From Gammaproteobacteria bacterium RIFCSPLOWO2_02_FULL_61_13 (GTDB lineage: Bacteria; Pseudomonadota; Gammaproteobacteria; Eutrophobiales; Eutrophobiaceae): 32,049 nucleotides of DNA. The stretch covers positions 1 to 32,049 of the forward strand of contig MGYT01000010.1 in assembly GCA_001801865.1 (NCBI GenBank), in the 5' to 3' direction. The translations under genes were made by a program, and so were the position numbers. Of the stretch, positions 1-8,860 are shown in pieces (the stretch's first letter is position 1; every line of letters begins with the position of its first letter). The notes below the pieces were generated by a model. It had not been told where the DNA came from and ran no database searches. It saw only the letters and a program-made list of their open reading frames with translations.

Positions 1-87
1 GGAATTAAAATCACAGTAAGGACATTTGCGTACACACCAGGGCAGGTGTACGTACAGCGCCAGTGGGGGCGGGATGGAAAGATTCAC
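1..87 (-). CDS. hemW: HemW-like radical SAM heme chaperone, 5' end only
   Basis: The first 29 codons of a gene that runs off the left edge; too short for the ORF track. Read on the minus strand from a GTG at 87, the peptide contains LYVHLPWCVRKCPYCDFNS. That is the N-terminal HemW signature, with the CxxxCxxC cluster that binds the radical-SAM 4Fe-4S centre. HemW proteins bind heme and are related to oxygen-independent coproporphyrinogen oxidase HemN, but the 'PWCVRKCPYCDFNS' form is typical of HemW. The GTG overlaps the rdgB stop codon (GTGA), so translation is probably coupled. The rph-rdgB-hemW order is common in gammaproteobacteria. Only the N-terminus is visible, so integrity of the rest is unknown. 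Confidence 0.88.
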   Translation of the reverse strand, partial: MNLSIPPPLALYVHLPWCVRKCPYCDFNS

Positions 88-734
88 CGACCTGTTCCGG
101 CCCGGCGCCGGGGAATTTCAGACTGCGCGGGAAAGCGCGCCCGCAACCCTTGCAGCAACCCGGCCAGCGCCTGCGCCCGGTGACTGATCTGATTCTTGAT
201 CGTGGGGTCGAGCTCCGCCGAGGTGCAGCCGTGGGTGGGGACAAAGAAGATGGGATCATAACCAAAGCCGTGGCTCCCCCGCGGCTCGGGCACCAGATGT
301 CCGTTCCAGGTCCCCTGGGCAATGACGGGCGTAGCGTCGCCGGCGTGGGCCATGAACACCATCAGGCATTGAAAACGCGCCACCGGGTTCACGGCTCCCG
401 TACCCCGCACTCGCTCCAGCAATAACTGCAGGTTCTTCTCATCGCCGGCGCCGGGGCCGGCAAAGCGCGCCGAGCGGACGCCGGGCGCCCCGTCCAGTAT
501 CTCGACCTCGATCCCGGAATCATCGGCGATGGCCGGCAAACCGGTGGCGCTGCAGGCGTGCCGCGCCTTCAAAATGGCGTTTTCCACAAAGCTGATGCCG
601 GACTCGTCCGCTTCGGTCACACCCAGGTCGGACTGGTTCACCAGCTCCACCGGCCATTCATGCAACCAAGCGACCAGCTCGCGTAATTTGCCGGTATTGC
701 TGCTGGCGATAACGATACGCTGCGAACCTGCCAC
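84..734 (-). CDS. rdgB: RdgB/HAM1 non-canonical purine NTP pyrophosphatase
   Basis: Hydrolyses dITP, XTP and related damaged purine nucleotides to monophosphates, keeping them out of DNA and RNA. The start motif IASSNTGKLRE (substrate and phosphate binding) follows directly after the chosen start. FVENAILKARHA, ADDSGIEVEILDGAPGVRSARFAG and GFGYDPIF are the expected family blocks in order, and ISHRAQAL closes the domain. The ORF track begins at 881, inside rph. I prefer the GTG at 734, because it lies one base after the rph stop and gives 216 aa against about 197 in E. coli. The C-terminal tail (RRRAGTGR) is slightly longer than usual. Its stop overlaps the hemW start. Cytoplasmic. Confidence 0.93.
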   Translation of the reverse strand: MAGSQRIVIASSNTGKLRELVAWLHEWPVELVNQSDLGVTEADESGISFVENAILKARHACSATGLPAIADDSGIEVEILDGAPGVRSARFAGPGAGDEKNLQLLLERVRGTGAVNPVARFQCLMVFMAHAGDATPVIAQGTWNGHLVPEPRGSHGFGYDPIFFVPTHGCTSAELDPTIKNQISHRAQALAGLLQGLRARFPAQSEIPRRRAGTGR

Positions 735-735
735 G

Positions 736-1455
736 TTAGCCTGCCGCGAGTGCGCCGGCCTGTAATTCAAACAGGCGGCGGATGCCGGTCTCGGCCAATG
801 CCAGCATGGCATCGAGATCAGGGCGGGCGAATGCGTTGCTCTCGGCCGTGCCCTGTATCTCGATGAACCCGCCGGCGTCATTCATGACCACGTTCATATC
901 AGTGGCGGCGCTGGAATCCTCCGCATAATCCAGATCCAGCAAGGCCTGCCCGTCACAGATCCCCACGGACACCGACGCGATCCTGACCGCCAGCGGGTCC
1001 TTCTTGATCTGGCCCCTGCGACGCGCCGCATTCAGCGCATCCACCAACGCCACGTAACCACCGGTGATTGCCGCGGTACGCGTGCCGCCATCGGCTTGGA
1101 TCACATCGCAGTCCACCATGCAGGACAGCTCGCCCAACGCCTCCAGGTTCACGGCGGCGCGCAGGGACCGGCCAATCAGGCGCTGGATCTCCAGTGTCCG
1201 TCCGCCCTGGCGATTCTGACTCGCCTCCCGGCGCATGCGTTGATTCGTGGAGCGCGGCAACATGCCGTATTCCGCGGTCACCCAGCCCCTGCCGGTACCC
1301 TTGAGAAACGCGGGCACGGAGTTTTCCACCGATGCGGTGCAAATCACCCTGGTATGGCCGAATTCCACCAACACGGAACCTTCCGCATGCATGGTGTAGT
1401 TACGCGTCAGTTTGACTTGACGCAGTTCATCGTTGGCGCGGCCACTGGGGCGCAT
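736..1455 (-). CDS. rph: Ribonuclease PH
   Basis: Phosphorolytic 3'-5' exoribonuclease that trims tRNA 3' ends; a hexameric cytoplasmic enzyme. The start was set at MRPSGRAND, which aligns with the E. coli start MRPAGRSNN. It gives 239 aa, essentially the family length, and sits behind a GAGGA ribosome-binding site. The upstream 71 codons of the track ORF are therefore untranslated. Family blocks seen: [89 protein letters not shown] and EIQGTAE. First gene of an rph-rdgB-hemW operon, divergent from yicC. Confidence 0.97.
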   Translation of the reverse strand: MRPSGRANDELRQVKLTRNYTMHAEGSVLVEFGHTRVICTASVENSVPAFLKGTGRGWVTAEYGMLPRSTNQRMRREASQNRQGGRTLEIQRLIGRSLRAAVNLEALGELSCMVDCDVIQADGGTRTAAITGGYVALVDALNAARRRGQIKKDPLAVRIASVSVGICDGQALLDLDYAEDSSAATDMNVVMNDAGGFIEIQGTAESNAFARPDLDAMLALAETGIRRLFELQAGALAAG

Positions 1456-1501
1456 TTTCGAATTCCTCGGGAGAAAAATAAAATGCAGTTCGTGGCGCAG
1501 G

Positions 1502-1530
1502 ATTATCGGGACGCTGAAATTGCCCGTCCA
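1502..1530 (-). promoter_or_regulatory. Candidate sigma-70 promoter for rph-rdgB-hemW
   Basis: On the minus strand TGGACG (1530-1525) and GATAAT (1507-1502) are separated by exactly 17 bases, placing transcription start near 1494, about 40 nt before the rph ATG. Each hexamer differs from consensus, so this is a plausible but unproven promoter. Confidence 0.45.
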
Positions 1531-1604
1531 GAGGTATTTCCGCCCGCCCCGGCGCGGAACCCGGATGCTACAATTCGCGCCATACGGCAATCGGCCCCGG
1601 GAAT

Positions 1605-1622
1605 CTCTGAACCTGTTCAGAG
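1605..1622. repeat. Short palindrome upstream of yicC
   Basis: CTCTGAAC-CT-GTTCAGAG is a perfect inverted repeat with 8-bp arms and a 2-bp centre, 24 bp before the yicC start. Its position, downstream of a TACAAT hexamer (1569-1574), would suit an operator or a leader hairpin for the yicC-gmk transcript. I do not recognise the binding protein. Confidence 0.35.
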
Positions 1623-1646
1623 TGGACAGACTTGGGAGTGAGCAGT

Positions 1647-2507
1647 GTGATTCAGAGCATGACGGCATTCGGGCGGGTGGAACGCCAGATACAGTGGGGT
1701 GCGGCGGTTTGCGAGATGCGTACCGTCAACCACCGCTACCTGGAAGTCACGCTGCGCCTGCCCGATGATCTGCGTGCCCTGGAAACCGCAATGCGGGACC
1801 GCATCAGCGCGCGCCTGAGCCGGGGCAAGGTCGAATGTCAGATACGCCTGGATCGACAGGAAGCCAGTGATGAACCGCTGGCGATTAATCAGCCGCTGGT
1901 GCAGCAATTGCTGGCCGCGGCCGGGGCGCTGCCGATTGCCAATCCCGCCCCGCTGCAGCCGCTGGATGTATTGCGCTGGCCCGGTGTATTGGGCCGCACC
2001 GTCCTCGACCTGGCGGTGGTAAACGGTCCTTTGCTGGAACTCATCGACGCAACACTGGATATGCTGCTGGAAACGCGCCGGCGCGAAGGTCAGCGCATCC
2101 GGACGCTGATACTGGATCGATGCACCGCCATCAGTGCCATTACCGCGGCGGCGCGGCGCGCGATGCCGGAGATCATTCGCAACATCCGTGAACGCTACCT
2201 GCAGCGGGCGCGCGAGATTGAACTGCAACTGGATGCAGATCGGCTGGAACAGGAGATCCTGTTGCTGGTGCAGAAACTGGACGTGGCCGAGGAGCTGGAT
2301 CGTCTTGAGGCACATGTGGCCGAGGTCCGGCATGTGCTGGATCAGGAACAGCCTGCGGGCAGGCGCCTCGACTTCCTGATGCAGGAATTGAACCGTGAGG
2401 CCAACACACTGGGGTCGAAGGCCGGTACCCTGGAATCCAGCAATGCCTCCGTGGATCTGAAGGTATTGATAGAGCAGATCCGCGAGCAGATCCAGAACGT
2501 GGAATAA
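1647..2507 (+). CDS. yicC: YicC family endoribonuclease-like protein
   Basis: YicC/YloC family protein; members have been reported to act as endoribonucleases. The start was moved from the TTG at 1632 to the GTG at 1647: this gives [10 protein letters not shown], matching E. coli MIRSMTAYAR, and a GGGAG Shine-Dalgarno sequence lies 8 bases upstream. Length is 286 aa against 287 in E. coli. Visible blocks are [11 protein letters not shown] near the N-terminus, the central coiled-coil-rich part, and the C-terminal DUF1732 segment [21 protein letters not shown]. It directly abuts gmk: the TAA is followed immediately by the gmk ATG, so the two are co-transcribed and probably coupled. Confidence 0.95.
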   Translation: MIQSMTAFGRVERQIQWGAAVCEMRTVNHRYLEVTLRLPDDLRALETAMRDRISARLSRGKVECQIRLDRQEASDEPLAINQPLVQQLLAAAGALPIANPAPLQPLDVLRWPGVLGRTVLDLAVVNGPLLELIDATLDMLLETRRREGQRIRTLILDRCTAISAITAAARRAMPEIIRNIRERYLQRAREIELQLDADRLEQEILLLVQKLDVAEELDRLEAHVAEVRHVLDQEQPAGRRLDFLMQELNREANTLGSKAGTLESSNASVDLKVLIEQIREQIQNVE

Positions 2508-3122
2508 ATGCAGCGGCGCGGCATCCTGTTTGTGATATCCGCCCCATCCGGCGGTGGCAAGACCACGCTGGTGCGCGCACTGACCGACGCCGACCCGCTG
2601 TTGCGGGTATCCGTGTCGCATACCACGCGCGACCGACGCAGCGACGAACTGGATGGCGTGGCCTACCATTTTGTCGATGTGGCGACCTTCGAGAAGATGA
2701 TTGCCGCCGCGGCGTTCCTCGAGCACGCGCGCGTATTCGACCATCACTACGGCACTTCGAAGGTCTGGGTCGAGCAGCAGTTGGCGGCCGGGATCGACGT
2801 AGTACTGGAGATCGACTGGCAGGGCGCCCGTCAGATCCGCGCCCTGATGCCGGACACGGTCGGCATATACATCCTCCCGCCTGCCATGGAGGTGCTGGAG
2901 CAACGCCTGCGCGGCCGCGGGGACCCACGGTCACAAATAGTGCGCCGGATGCAGGATGCCCGGGCGGAAATTTCCCATTGCCGGGAGTATGACTATCTGG
3001 TGTTCAACGATGATCTGCAGCGGGCCCAGGCGGACCTGCAGGCCATCGTCGGGGCCGCGCGTTGCGACTACCGCCTGCAACAAACCGCGGCCGATGCCCG
3101 GATCGCGGAATTATTGCGGTAA
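2508..3122 (+). CDS. gmk: Guanylate kinase
   Basis: Phosphorylates GMP to GDP with ATP and so feeds both GTP and (p)ppGpp synthesis. The P-loop SAPSGGGKTTL lies at about residues 11-21. GMP-binding elements VSHTTR and the YHFVD/FLEHARVFDHHYGT region follow, then VLEIDWQGARQIR and the lid with RGRGDP. Length of 204 aa is normal. It starts at the ATG immediately after the yicC stop, and there is no room for another start. The 92-bp gap before rpoZ contains no gene. Neighbouring rpoZ and spoT make this the classic gammaproteobacterial gmk-rpoZ-spoT cluster. Confidence 0.97.
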   Translation: MQRRGILFVISAPSGGGKTTLVRALTDADPLLRVSVSHTTRDRRSDELDGVAYHFVDVATFEKMIAAAAFLEHARVFDHHYGTSKVWVEQQLAAGIDVVLEIDWQGARQIRALMPDTVGIYILPPAMEVLEQRLRGRGDPRSQIVRRMQDARAEISHCREYDYLVFNDDLQRAQADLQAIVGAARCDYRLQQTAADARIAELLR

Positions 3123-3214
3123 CGCCACCCTTCCAGTAGACTCTGCGCCCCCTGAACACCCCGGTGCGGCTGAACCAACCGGGTTGCTGCAAATCACTTA
3201 CTGAGGTTGTCCAC

Positions 3215-3481
3215 ATGGCGCGATTGACTGTTGAAGTATGCCTGGCCCATATCCCCAACCGCTATGACCTGGTGCTGCTGGCCGCGAAGCGGGCCCGGCA
3301 ACTGGGCTTGGGCGCGGACCCACTGGTGCCGGAGGAAGGCGACAAGCCCACGGTCATCGCCTTGCGCGAGATTGAGGCCGGCGTGGTGACCCTCGCCAAC
3401 ATCGACAGCATTGGCAAACCGGTGATGGAAGAATCCCTCGCCAACCTCGAGTTCCCGCCCCTGCCGGACCTGCCTGAGTAA
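3215..3481 (+). CDS. rpoZ: RNA polymerase omega subunit
   Basis: Small subunit that helps assemble beta' into RNA polymerase and forms part of a ppGpp-binding site. The N-terminal [30 protein letters not shown] is the signature omega helix-turn region. Length is 88 aa (E. coli 91). The track ORF begins at 3164, but the ATG at 3215, preceded by TGAGG, gives the canonical MARLTVE start. Encoded between gmk and spoT, so the omega subunit and the ppGpp enzyme are made together. Confidence 0.97.
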   Translation: MARLTVEVCLAHIPNRYDLVLLAAKRARQLGLGADPLVPEEGDKPTVIALREIEAGVVTLANIDSIGKPVMEESLANLEFPPLPDLPE

Positions 3482-3617
3482 GTATTTCGTTCCCGCGGCC
3501 TGACCCCGGGAACCCTCACCCCAGTTGTTTTGCCCCCGGGCACCGCCCCGGGGCCGCAAGGACGAACGGCCGCCCGAAACCGCGGCAGCCCTGTGTCCTG
3601 CTGCTAGAATCCCTGCC

Positions 3618-5744
3618 ATGAGCGTCACCATCGAAGACTTGCAGCGCCAGGTCAGCGACTACCTCCAGGCGGACGAGGTGGAGCGCGTGCTGCGCGCCTA
3701 TGATTTTGGGGCCAAGGCCCACGCGGGCCAGCACCGCATGAGCGGCGAACCCTACATCCATCACCCGCTCGAAGTGGCCCAGATCCTGGCGGACATGCAC
3801 ATGGACTCGCAAACCCTGATTGCGGCAATCCTGCACGATGTCATGGAGGACACGCGCACGGCCAAGGGCGAGATCCAGCGCCGCTTCGGCAAGGGCGTCG
3901 CGGAACTGGTGGATGGTGTCAGCAAGCTGACGCAGATCCCCTTCGATACCCACGCGGAGGCCGAGGCACAGAATTTCCGCAAGATGTTGATGGCCATGAG
4001 CAACGACATCCGCGTGATCCTGGTGAAGCTGGCGGATCGGCTGCACAACATGCGCACGCTCGGCGCGCTACCGCCCGACAAGCGGCGCCGCATTGCACGG
4101 GAGACCCTGGACATTTATGCGCCCATCGCCCAGCGCCTGGGAATCAACACCATCCGCCTGGAGCTGGAAGAACTGGGGTTTGCCACGCTCCATCCCCTGC
4201 GCCACCGCATCCTGAATGAACAGGTGCGCAAGGCGCACGGGCATCGCAAGGAAGTGGTCGACAAGATCCGCTCCGCGCTCAAGCGCCGCCTGCGCCAGGA
4301 GAAGATCCACGCCCAGGTCATGGGCCGGGAGAAGCATTTGTACGGCATCTATCAGAAGATGCGCAGTAAGGGGCTGTCGTTCGACGAGGTCTACGACATG
4401 TTCGCATTCCGCATCGTTGTCGACAGCGTGGACGACTGTTACCGCGTCGTCGGCACCGTACACAACCTGTACAAACCGGTGCCGGGAAAGTTCAAGGACT
4501 ACATCGCCATCCCCAAGTCCAACGGCTACCAGTCCCTGCATACCGTGTTGTTCGGGCCGTTCGGGACTCCCATCGAAGTGCAGATCCGCATGCGGGAAAT
4601 GAACGACGTGGCCGAGGCCGGCATCGCCGCGCACTGGCTTTACAAGTCGGGCAGCGCCAGCGAGCGCAGCGGCGCGCACAAACGGGCGCGGGAATGGTTG
4701 CGCCGGATTATGGAAATGCAGACCACTGCCGGCAATCCGCAGGAATTTCTGGAAAACGTAAAGGTCGATCTGTTCCCTGAGTCGGTCTATGTGTTTACAC
4801 CCAAGGGCCGGATCGTGGAATTGCCGCGCAGCGCCACTGCCGTGGACTTTGCCTATGCCATCCACACCGATGTGGGTAATGCCTGTGTCGGTGTGCGCGT
4901 TGACCGGCGCCTGTCACCGCTGGGGACGCGCCTGGGCACGGGCCAGACCGTGGAGGTGGTCACTGCGCCGGGTGCGCACCCCAATCCCGCCTGGCTCAAT
5001 TTCGCCGTCACCGCCAAGGCGCGCTCCAACATCCGCCACTACCTGAAGCACCTGCAGTTAAATGAGGCTGCGGCACTGGGCAAACGCCTGCTCGTGCGCG
5101 AACTGCAATTGCACAACTCCAGTTACGACAGCATCCAGCCCGAACAGTTGAAAAAAGTGCTCACGGAAACCCATCTTGGCTCCGAGGAGCAGATGTTGCA
5201 GGAGGTCGGACTGGGCAACCGCATGGCGCCCATAATCGCGCGCCAGTTGCTGGACGACTGGGCCGCCGCGCCGCAACCCCATGTCAAACCTGCGGACGCC
5301 AGCGCGGCCCCGTTGCTGATCCGCGGTTCGGAAGGTCTGGTTGTCACTTTTCCCAAGTGCTGCCGCCCCATCCCCGGCGACCCGATTCTCGGCTTCGTGA
5401 CCGCTGGCCGCGGCATCGTGGTGCATCACCAGTCGTGCACCAACGTGGCCGAGTACCGCAATCACCCGGATAAGTGGATCACTGTGGGATGGGAGACCGG
5501 CATTGAGGGTGAGTACCCCACGAACATGCGCGTCGAGGTCACCAACCAGCGCGGCGTGCTGGCGAAGATCGCGGCCGTGATCTCCGACCAGCAGGCCAAC
5601 ATCGTGCACGTGGAGATGAAGGACAAGGATGATCGCTACACGACCCTGAAATTCGTGATTGAAGTACGCGACCGCCAGCACCTGGCCCAGGTGATGCGGC
5701 GCGTGCGCAGTCTCAAGCACGTGGCGCGCATCAGCCGCCGGTAG
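3618..5744 (+). CDS. spoT: Bifunctional (p)ppGpp synthetase/hydrolase SpoT
   Basis: Controls the stringent-response alarmone. Domains in order: HD hydrolase (about 30-190) with intact HDVMEDT; synthetase (about 240-370) with FKDYIAIPKSNGYQSLHT; TGS (about 395-455) starting VYVFTPKGRIVELP; zinc-finger/helical region with FPKCCRPIPGDPILGF; and C-terminal ACT domain (about 635-708). The KFKD sequence in the synthetase is the basic type found in bifunctional Rel/SpoT enzymes, not the acidic ExDD of RelA, and the HD motif is intact, so hydrolase is expected. The ATG at 3618 gives 708 aa (E. coli 702). There is no good Shine-Dalgarno. A TAGAAT hexamer ends 7 bases before the ATG. Follows rpoZ after 136 bp of GC-rich DNA. 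Confidence 0.96.
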   Translation: MSVTIEDLQRQVSDYLQADEVERVLRAYDFGAKAHAGQHRMSGEPYIHHPLEVAQILADMHMDSQTLIAAILHDVMEDTRTAKGEIQRRFGKGVAELVDGVSKLTQIPFDTHAEAEAQNFRKMLMAMSNDIRVILVKLADRLHNMRTLGALPPDKRRRIARETLDIYAPIAQRLGINTIRLELEELGFATLHPLRHRILNEQVRKAHGHRKEVVDKIRSALKRRLRQEKIHAQVMGREKHLYGIYQKMRSKGLSFDEVYDMFAFRIVVDSVDDCYRVVGTVHNLYKPVPGKFKDYIAIPKSNGYQSLHTVLFGPFGTPIEVQIRMREMNDVAEAGIAAHWLYKSGSASERSGAHKRAREWLRRIMEMQTTAGNPQEFLENVKVDLFPESVYVFTPKGRIVELPRSATAVDFAYAIHTDVGNACVGVRVDRRLSPLGTRLGTGQTVEVVTAPGAHPNPAWLNFAVTAKARSNIRHYLKHLQLNEAAALGKRLLVRELQLHNSSYDSIQPEQLKKVLTETHLGSEEQMLQEVGLGNRMAPIIARQLLDDWAAAPQPHVKPADASAAPLLIRGSEGLVVTFPKCCRPIPGDPILGFVTAGRGIVVHHQSCTNVAEYRNHPDKWITVGWETGIEGEYPTNMRVEVTNQRGVLAKIAAVISDQQANIVHVEMKDKDDRYTTLKFVIEVRDRQHLAQVMRRVRSLKHVARISRR

Positions 5745-5779
5745 AATCCTATTCACAGCATGGCGTAGGAAGTCGGACC

Positions 5780-5920
5780 GGGAGCCGGATTGCCGGGTAT
5801 TCGCTCCGCTTAATCTCGCCATACTTCGTGTATGGCTCGAATCGGGTTCCGCGCGCTTCGCCATCCATGGTTACGCGCGCTCCACACGACGCTGCGCAAA
5901 CACCCGGCAATCCGGCTCCC
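5780..5920. repeat. Element bounded by perfect 19-bp inverted repeats
   Basis: GGGAGCCGGATTGCCGGGT at 5780-5798 is exactly complementary to 5902-5920, with 103 bp between. The interior carries smaller hairpins, including GCGCGC arms around CCATGG. It looks like a REP-cluster or MITE-like unit without coding capacity. No flanking target-site duplication was evident. Confidence 0.75.
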
Positions 5921-5957
5921 TGCGAATCAATTTATTGTTACTCAATTTGCCACGCAG

Positions 5958-6154
5958 TCGCAGGGGCAGTCCGATCCTATGGTGGCGGACCGTAAGCCGC
6001 AGGGGTTCGCAGCAAAGCTGCGAACGCCCGCACAAGGATGTGCGGGCCGGACTTTCGAGCGTAGCCGGACGCGCAGCGACGAAAGGCGGCACCCGAGCTT
6101 ACATGGACGTATTCACGGCGTGTCCGACACCGTAGGATCGGACTGCCCTTGCGA
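5958..6154. repeat. Second structured element with 27-bp imperfect terminal inverted repeats
   Basis: The left arm 5958-5984 and right arm 6128-6154 are complementary over 27 bp with two mismatches; the core is GGGCAGTCCGATCCTA. Inside are two perfect hairpins in tandem, GTTCGCAGC-AAA-GCTGCGAAC (6005-6025) and GCCCGCAC-AAGGAT-GTGCGGGC (6026-6047). Near the right end is TACATGGACGTA, a word whose complement recurs in the 23.4-kb repeat cluster. At 197 bp with no ORF it fits a non-autonomous mobile or intergenic repeat unit. Confidence 0.75.
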
Positions 6155-6235
6155 TGGATTGGAAGGAGTCAATTTCCAGGGGCCACCCGTCTCGCCAGTT
6201 GCCAGCGGCTCGCGTGTGCACGGATAATGCAATCC

Positions 6236-6622
6236 ATGTCAAAGACCATCATCGCCACGCCCAACGCACCCCGCGCCATCGGCCCCTATTCCCAGGCTGT
6301 CGCCCATGGCAGGACGGTTTATCTTTCCGGACAGATCGCCCTCGATCCGGGTTCCATGGAGATGGTGGCGGGGGATTGCCGTGTTCAATCCGAACAGGTG
6401 TTCCGCAACCTGGCTGCGGTGACGGCGGCGGCTGGCGGCTCGCTCGCGAACATAGTGAAGATCAATATTTACCTCACCGATCTGGGCGCCTTCCCCGTGG
6501 TCAACGAGGTCATGGCGAACTGGTTCCAGGCGCCCTACCCGGCTCGTGCCACTGTGGGTGTCGCCGCCCTCCCCCGCGGCGCGCTGGTGGAGGTGGACGC
6601 GGTGCTGGTATTGGACGCCTGA
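6236..6622 (+). CDS. ridA: RidA family reactive intermediate/imine deaminase
   Basis: YjgF/YER057c/UK114 family; RidA hydrolyses reactive enamines and imines, such as 2-aminoacrylate made by PLP enzymes. The start [22 protein letters not shown] matches E. coli MSKTIATENAPAAIGPY. Later family blocks are [57 protein letters not shown]. The catalytic Arg lies in the PARATVGV motif. Length is 128 aa, exactly typical. An ATG three codons upstream (6227) is an alternative; neither has a strong Shine-Dalgarno. The spoT-ridA-recG order is known from other gammaproteobacteria such as pseudomonads. The repeat-filled gap upstream suggests its own promoter or read-through from spoT. Confidence 0.95.
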   Translation: MSKTIIATPNAPRAIGPYSQAVAHGRTVYLSGQIALDPGSMEMVAGDCRVQSEQVFRNLAAVTAAAGGSLANIVKINIYLTDLGAFPVVNEVMANWFQAPYPARATVGVAALPRGALVEVDAVLVLDA

Positions 6623-6648
6623 GTCCGGGCCCGCCCCGGCCCACGGGA

Positions 6649-8742
6649 TTGCCGGAGCCCCCGCGCCTGAATACGCCGCTGGGCCGCATGCCCGGCGTCG
6701 GCCCGGCCACCGAGTCCCGGCTCGCGCGGCTCGGTTTGCACACCCTCCAGGACCTGCTGTTTCACCTGCCGCTGCGCTATGTGGATCGGACCCGGATCAC
6801 ACCCATGGGTAGCCTGCGGCCGGGCCAGGAGGTGCTGGTACAGGGGCAGATTGATCTCGCGCAAATCCGGTTCGGGCGCCGCCGCAGCCTGCTCTGCCGG
6901 ATCAGTGACGGCACAGGTTCAGTGATGTTGCGCTTCTTTCATTTCAATCGCGCGCAGCAGGCCAACCTGGAACGCGGAACGACATTGCGATGCTGGGGGC
7001 AGGCGCGCGCCGGGGCACGCGGAATGGAAATGGTCCATCCGGAATACCGGCGCGTGCAGGAGGACGCCGCGGATGGTCTGGAGGTCGCGCTGACGCCGGT
7101 CTATCCCGCCACCGAGCGGCTCCCGCAATCGGTTCTGCGACGGCTGACAACCCAGGCCTTGGCGGCGTTGAAGTCGGCGCCGGAAGCATTGGAGGATTTC
7201 CTGCCGGAGCGCGTGAGTCGCAACCTTGCCCTGCCGCGACTGCACGACGCCATCAGCCTGATGCACATGCCGCCGCCGGGCACGGACACGGATCAGTTGC
7301 TGACCGGCCGGCACCCGGCGCAGCGGCGCCTGGCATTCGAAGAACTTTTGGCGCACCAGATCAGCCTGCGCCTGTTGCGCAGGGAGGTTCGCACGTTGCG
7401 GGCGCCCAGCCTGCCGGCCGGCAACGGCAACCTGCTGAGCCGTTTCCTGGCCGGGCTGGAATTCAAACTGACGCGGGCACAACAGCGCACATTGCGGGAC
7501 GTGCAACGGGATCTGGCCGCCGCAAGTCCGATGTTGCGCCTGGTGCAGGGGGACGTGGGCTCGGGCAAGACGGTCATCGCCGCCGCCGCCGCGGTACAAG
7601 CCCTTGCCGCCGGGTATCAGGCGGCACTCATGGCCCCGACTGAATTGCTGGCGGAGCAACACCGCGACAACCTGTCGCGCTGGTTCACCGCAATGGAGAT
7701 TCCGGTGATTACCCTGACCGGGCGCGTGGCGGGCCGGGAACGCAAACAGCTCCTGCAGCGACTGGCCGACGGGGAACTGGTGATGACGGTGGGCACCCAC
7801 GCCCTGTTGCAGGAGGGTGTCAGCTTTGGACGCCTGGGTCTGGTGGTCATCGATGAGCAACACCGCTTCGGCGTGCATCAGCGGCTGGCGCTGCTGGAAA
7901 AGGGTGCGAACCAGGATACATTCCCGCACCAACTGGTCCTCACCGCGACGCCCATCCCGCGCACGCTGGCAATGACCTTGTTCGCGGACCTGGATGTCAG
8001 TGTCATCGACGAACTTCCGCCCGGGCGACAACCGGTGCAAACCGTGGTCACGTCCGCTGACCGCCGCGCGGAGATCATGCAGGGCATTCGCAATGCCTGT
8101 GCCCAGGGGCGGCAGGCGTACTGGGTTTGCCCGCGTATCGAAGAGTCGGACGATGACCAGTTTCAGGCCGCGGAGGAGACCGCGCGCATGCTGACCGAAC
8201 AATTATCAACGCTGCGCATCGGCCTCGTGCATGGCAGGATGCCGGGACGGGAACGTGATCGCGCCATGCAGGCCTTTCGCGCCGGCACCTTTGACGTGCT
8301 GGTGGCGACGACGGTGATTGAAGTGGGCGTGGATGTGCCCAATGCCACCCTGATGGTCATTGAAAACGCCGAACGGCTCGGCCTGGCCCAGTTGCACCAG
8401 TTGCGCGGCCGCATCGGGCGCGGGCAGCACGCCAGTAATTGCCTGTTGCTGTATCAGGCGCCGTTGGCGGCGCTGGCCCGGGCACGGCTGGAGACCATGC
8501 GCGCCACCACGGATGGATTTGTCATTGCTGAAAAAGACCTGGAACTGCGCGGCCCGGGGGAGATACTCGGCTCGCGCCAGACCGGTTTGCAGCGCCTGCG
8601 GGTTGCCGACCTGGCGCGGGATGCGCGCCTGATCCCGCAGGTGCAACGGGTTGCCGACATGATGATAGAACGCCACCCGGATCGCCTCGCGGCATTGACC
8701 GCGCGCTGGGTGTCCCCGGATGCCGCCCTGGGCTCCGTGTAA
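6649..8742 (+). CDS. recG: ATP-dependent DNA helicase RecG
   Basis: Remodels stalled replication forks and branches Holliday junctions. An N-terminal wedge domain starts at PLGRMPGVGPATESRL and LLFHLPLRYVDRT. Then come the helicase motifs: Walker A GDVGSGKT near residue 300, DEQHRFGVHQR near 400, TATPIPRTLAMT, the second helicase lobe with VATTVIEVGVDVPNAT, and QLRGRIGRG. The C-terminal ELRGPGEILGSRQTGLQ segment is typical. The track ORF begins far upstream, inside ridA in another frame. The best start is the TTG at 6649, giving 697 aa (E. coli 693); the ATG at 6688 would cut the usual N-terminus to two residues before GVG. No clear Shine-Dalgarno precedes it. It begins 26 bp after ridA. Confidence 0.95.
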   Translation: MPEPPRLNTPLGRMPGVGPATESRLARLGLHTLQDLLFHLPLRYVDRTRITPMGSLRPGQEVLVQGQIDLAQIRFGRRRSLLCRISDGTGSVMLRFFHFNRAQQANLERGTTLRCWGQARAGARGMEMVHPEYRRVQEDAADGLEVALTPVYPATERLPQSVLRRLTTQALAALKSAPEALEDFLPERVSRNLALPRLHDAISLMHMPPPGTDTDQLLTGRHPAQRRLAFEELLAHQISLRLLRREVRTLRAPSLPAGNGNLLSRFLAGLEFKLTRAQQRTLRDVQRDLAAASPMLRLVQGDVGSGKTVIAAAAAVQALAAGYQAALMAPTELLAEQHRDNLSRWFTAMEIPVITLTGRVAGRERKQLLQRLADGELVMTVGTHALLQEGVSFGRLGLVVIDEQHRFGVHQRLALLEKGANQDTFPHQLVLTATPIPRTLAMTLFADLDVSVIDELPPGRQPVQTVVTSADRRAEIMQGIRNACAQGRQAYWVCPRIEESDDDQFQAAEETARMLTEQLSTLRIGLVHGRMPGRERDRAMQAFRAGTFDVLVATTVIEVGVDVPNATLMVIENAERLGLAQLHQLRGRIGRGQHASNCLLLYQAPLAALARARLETMRATTDGFVIAEKDLELRGPGEILGSRQTGLQRLRVADLARDARLIPQVQRVADMMIERHPDRLAALTARWVSPDAALGSV

Positions 8743-8860
8743 TCGGGACAGCTTGATGGTTCTGGACAGGACACGGCTCTGCAGCACCCTGCTAAAATAG
8801 CGCTTATGAAACAAACCTGCCGCACCCGCGGCTGAGAGCCCTCCGCATGGCCCCACGCCC

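Larger units (their letters stand above)
5745..6226. other. Gene-free 480-bp gap rich in inverted repeats
   Basis: No convincing protein lies here; the short track ORFs across it (5832-6227, 5871-6092, 5935-6135) have no family features. The gap holds two long inverted-repeat pairs (described separately) and several small hairpins, such as GCCATAC-TTCGT-GTATGGC near 5819-5837. No standard riboswitch or tRNA was recognised. Confidence 0.7.

Noticed and set aside
1613-1629. LexA-box-like CTGT...ACAG upstream of yicC
   Set aside because: The half-sites are 9 bases apart and not 8, and the gene is not an SOS gene; the local palindrome explains the sequence better.
1617-2903. 428-aa minus-strand ORF across yicC and gmk
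   Set aside because: It is the antisense shadow of two well-supported genes; its His/Gln/Arg-rich composition is typical of a GC-rich shadow frame and no domain is visible.
6154-6648. N-terminal 165 codons of the track ORF for recG
   Set aside because: They overlap ridA in another frame and encode Pro/Gly/Arg-rich sequence unlike any RecG N-terminus, so they are not a ridA-recG fusion.
6919-8202. 427-aa minus-strand ORF within recG
   Set aside because: Lies wholly antisense to helicase motifs of recG and has no recognisable domain.
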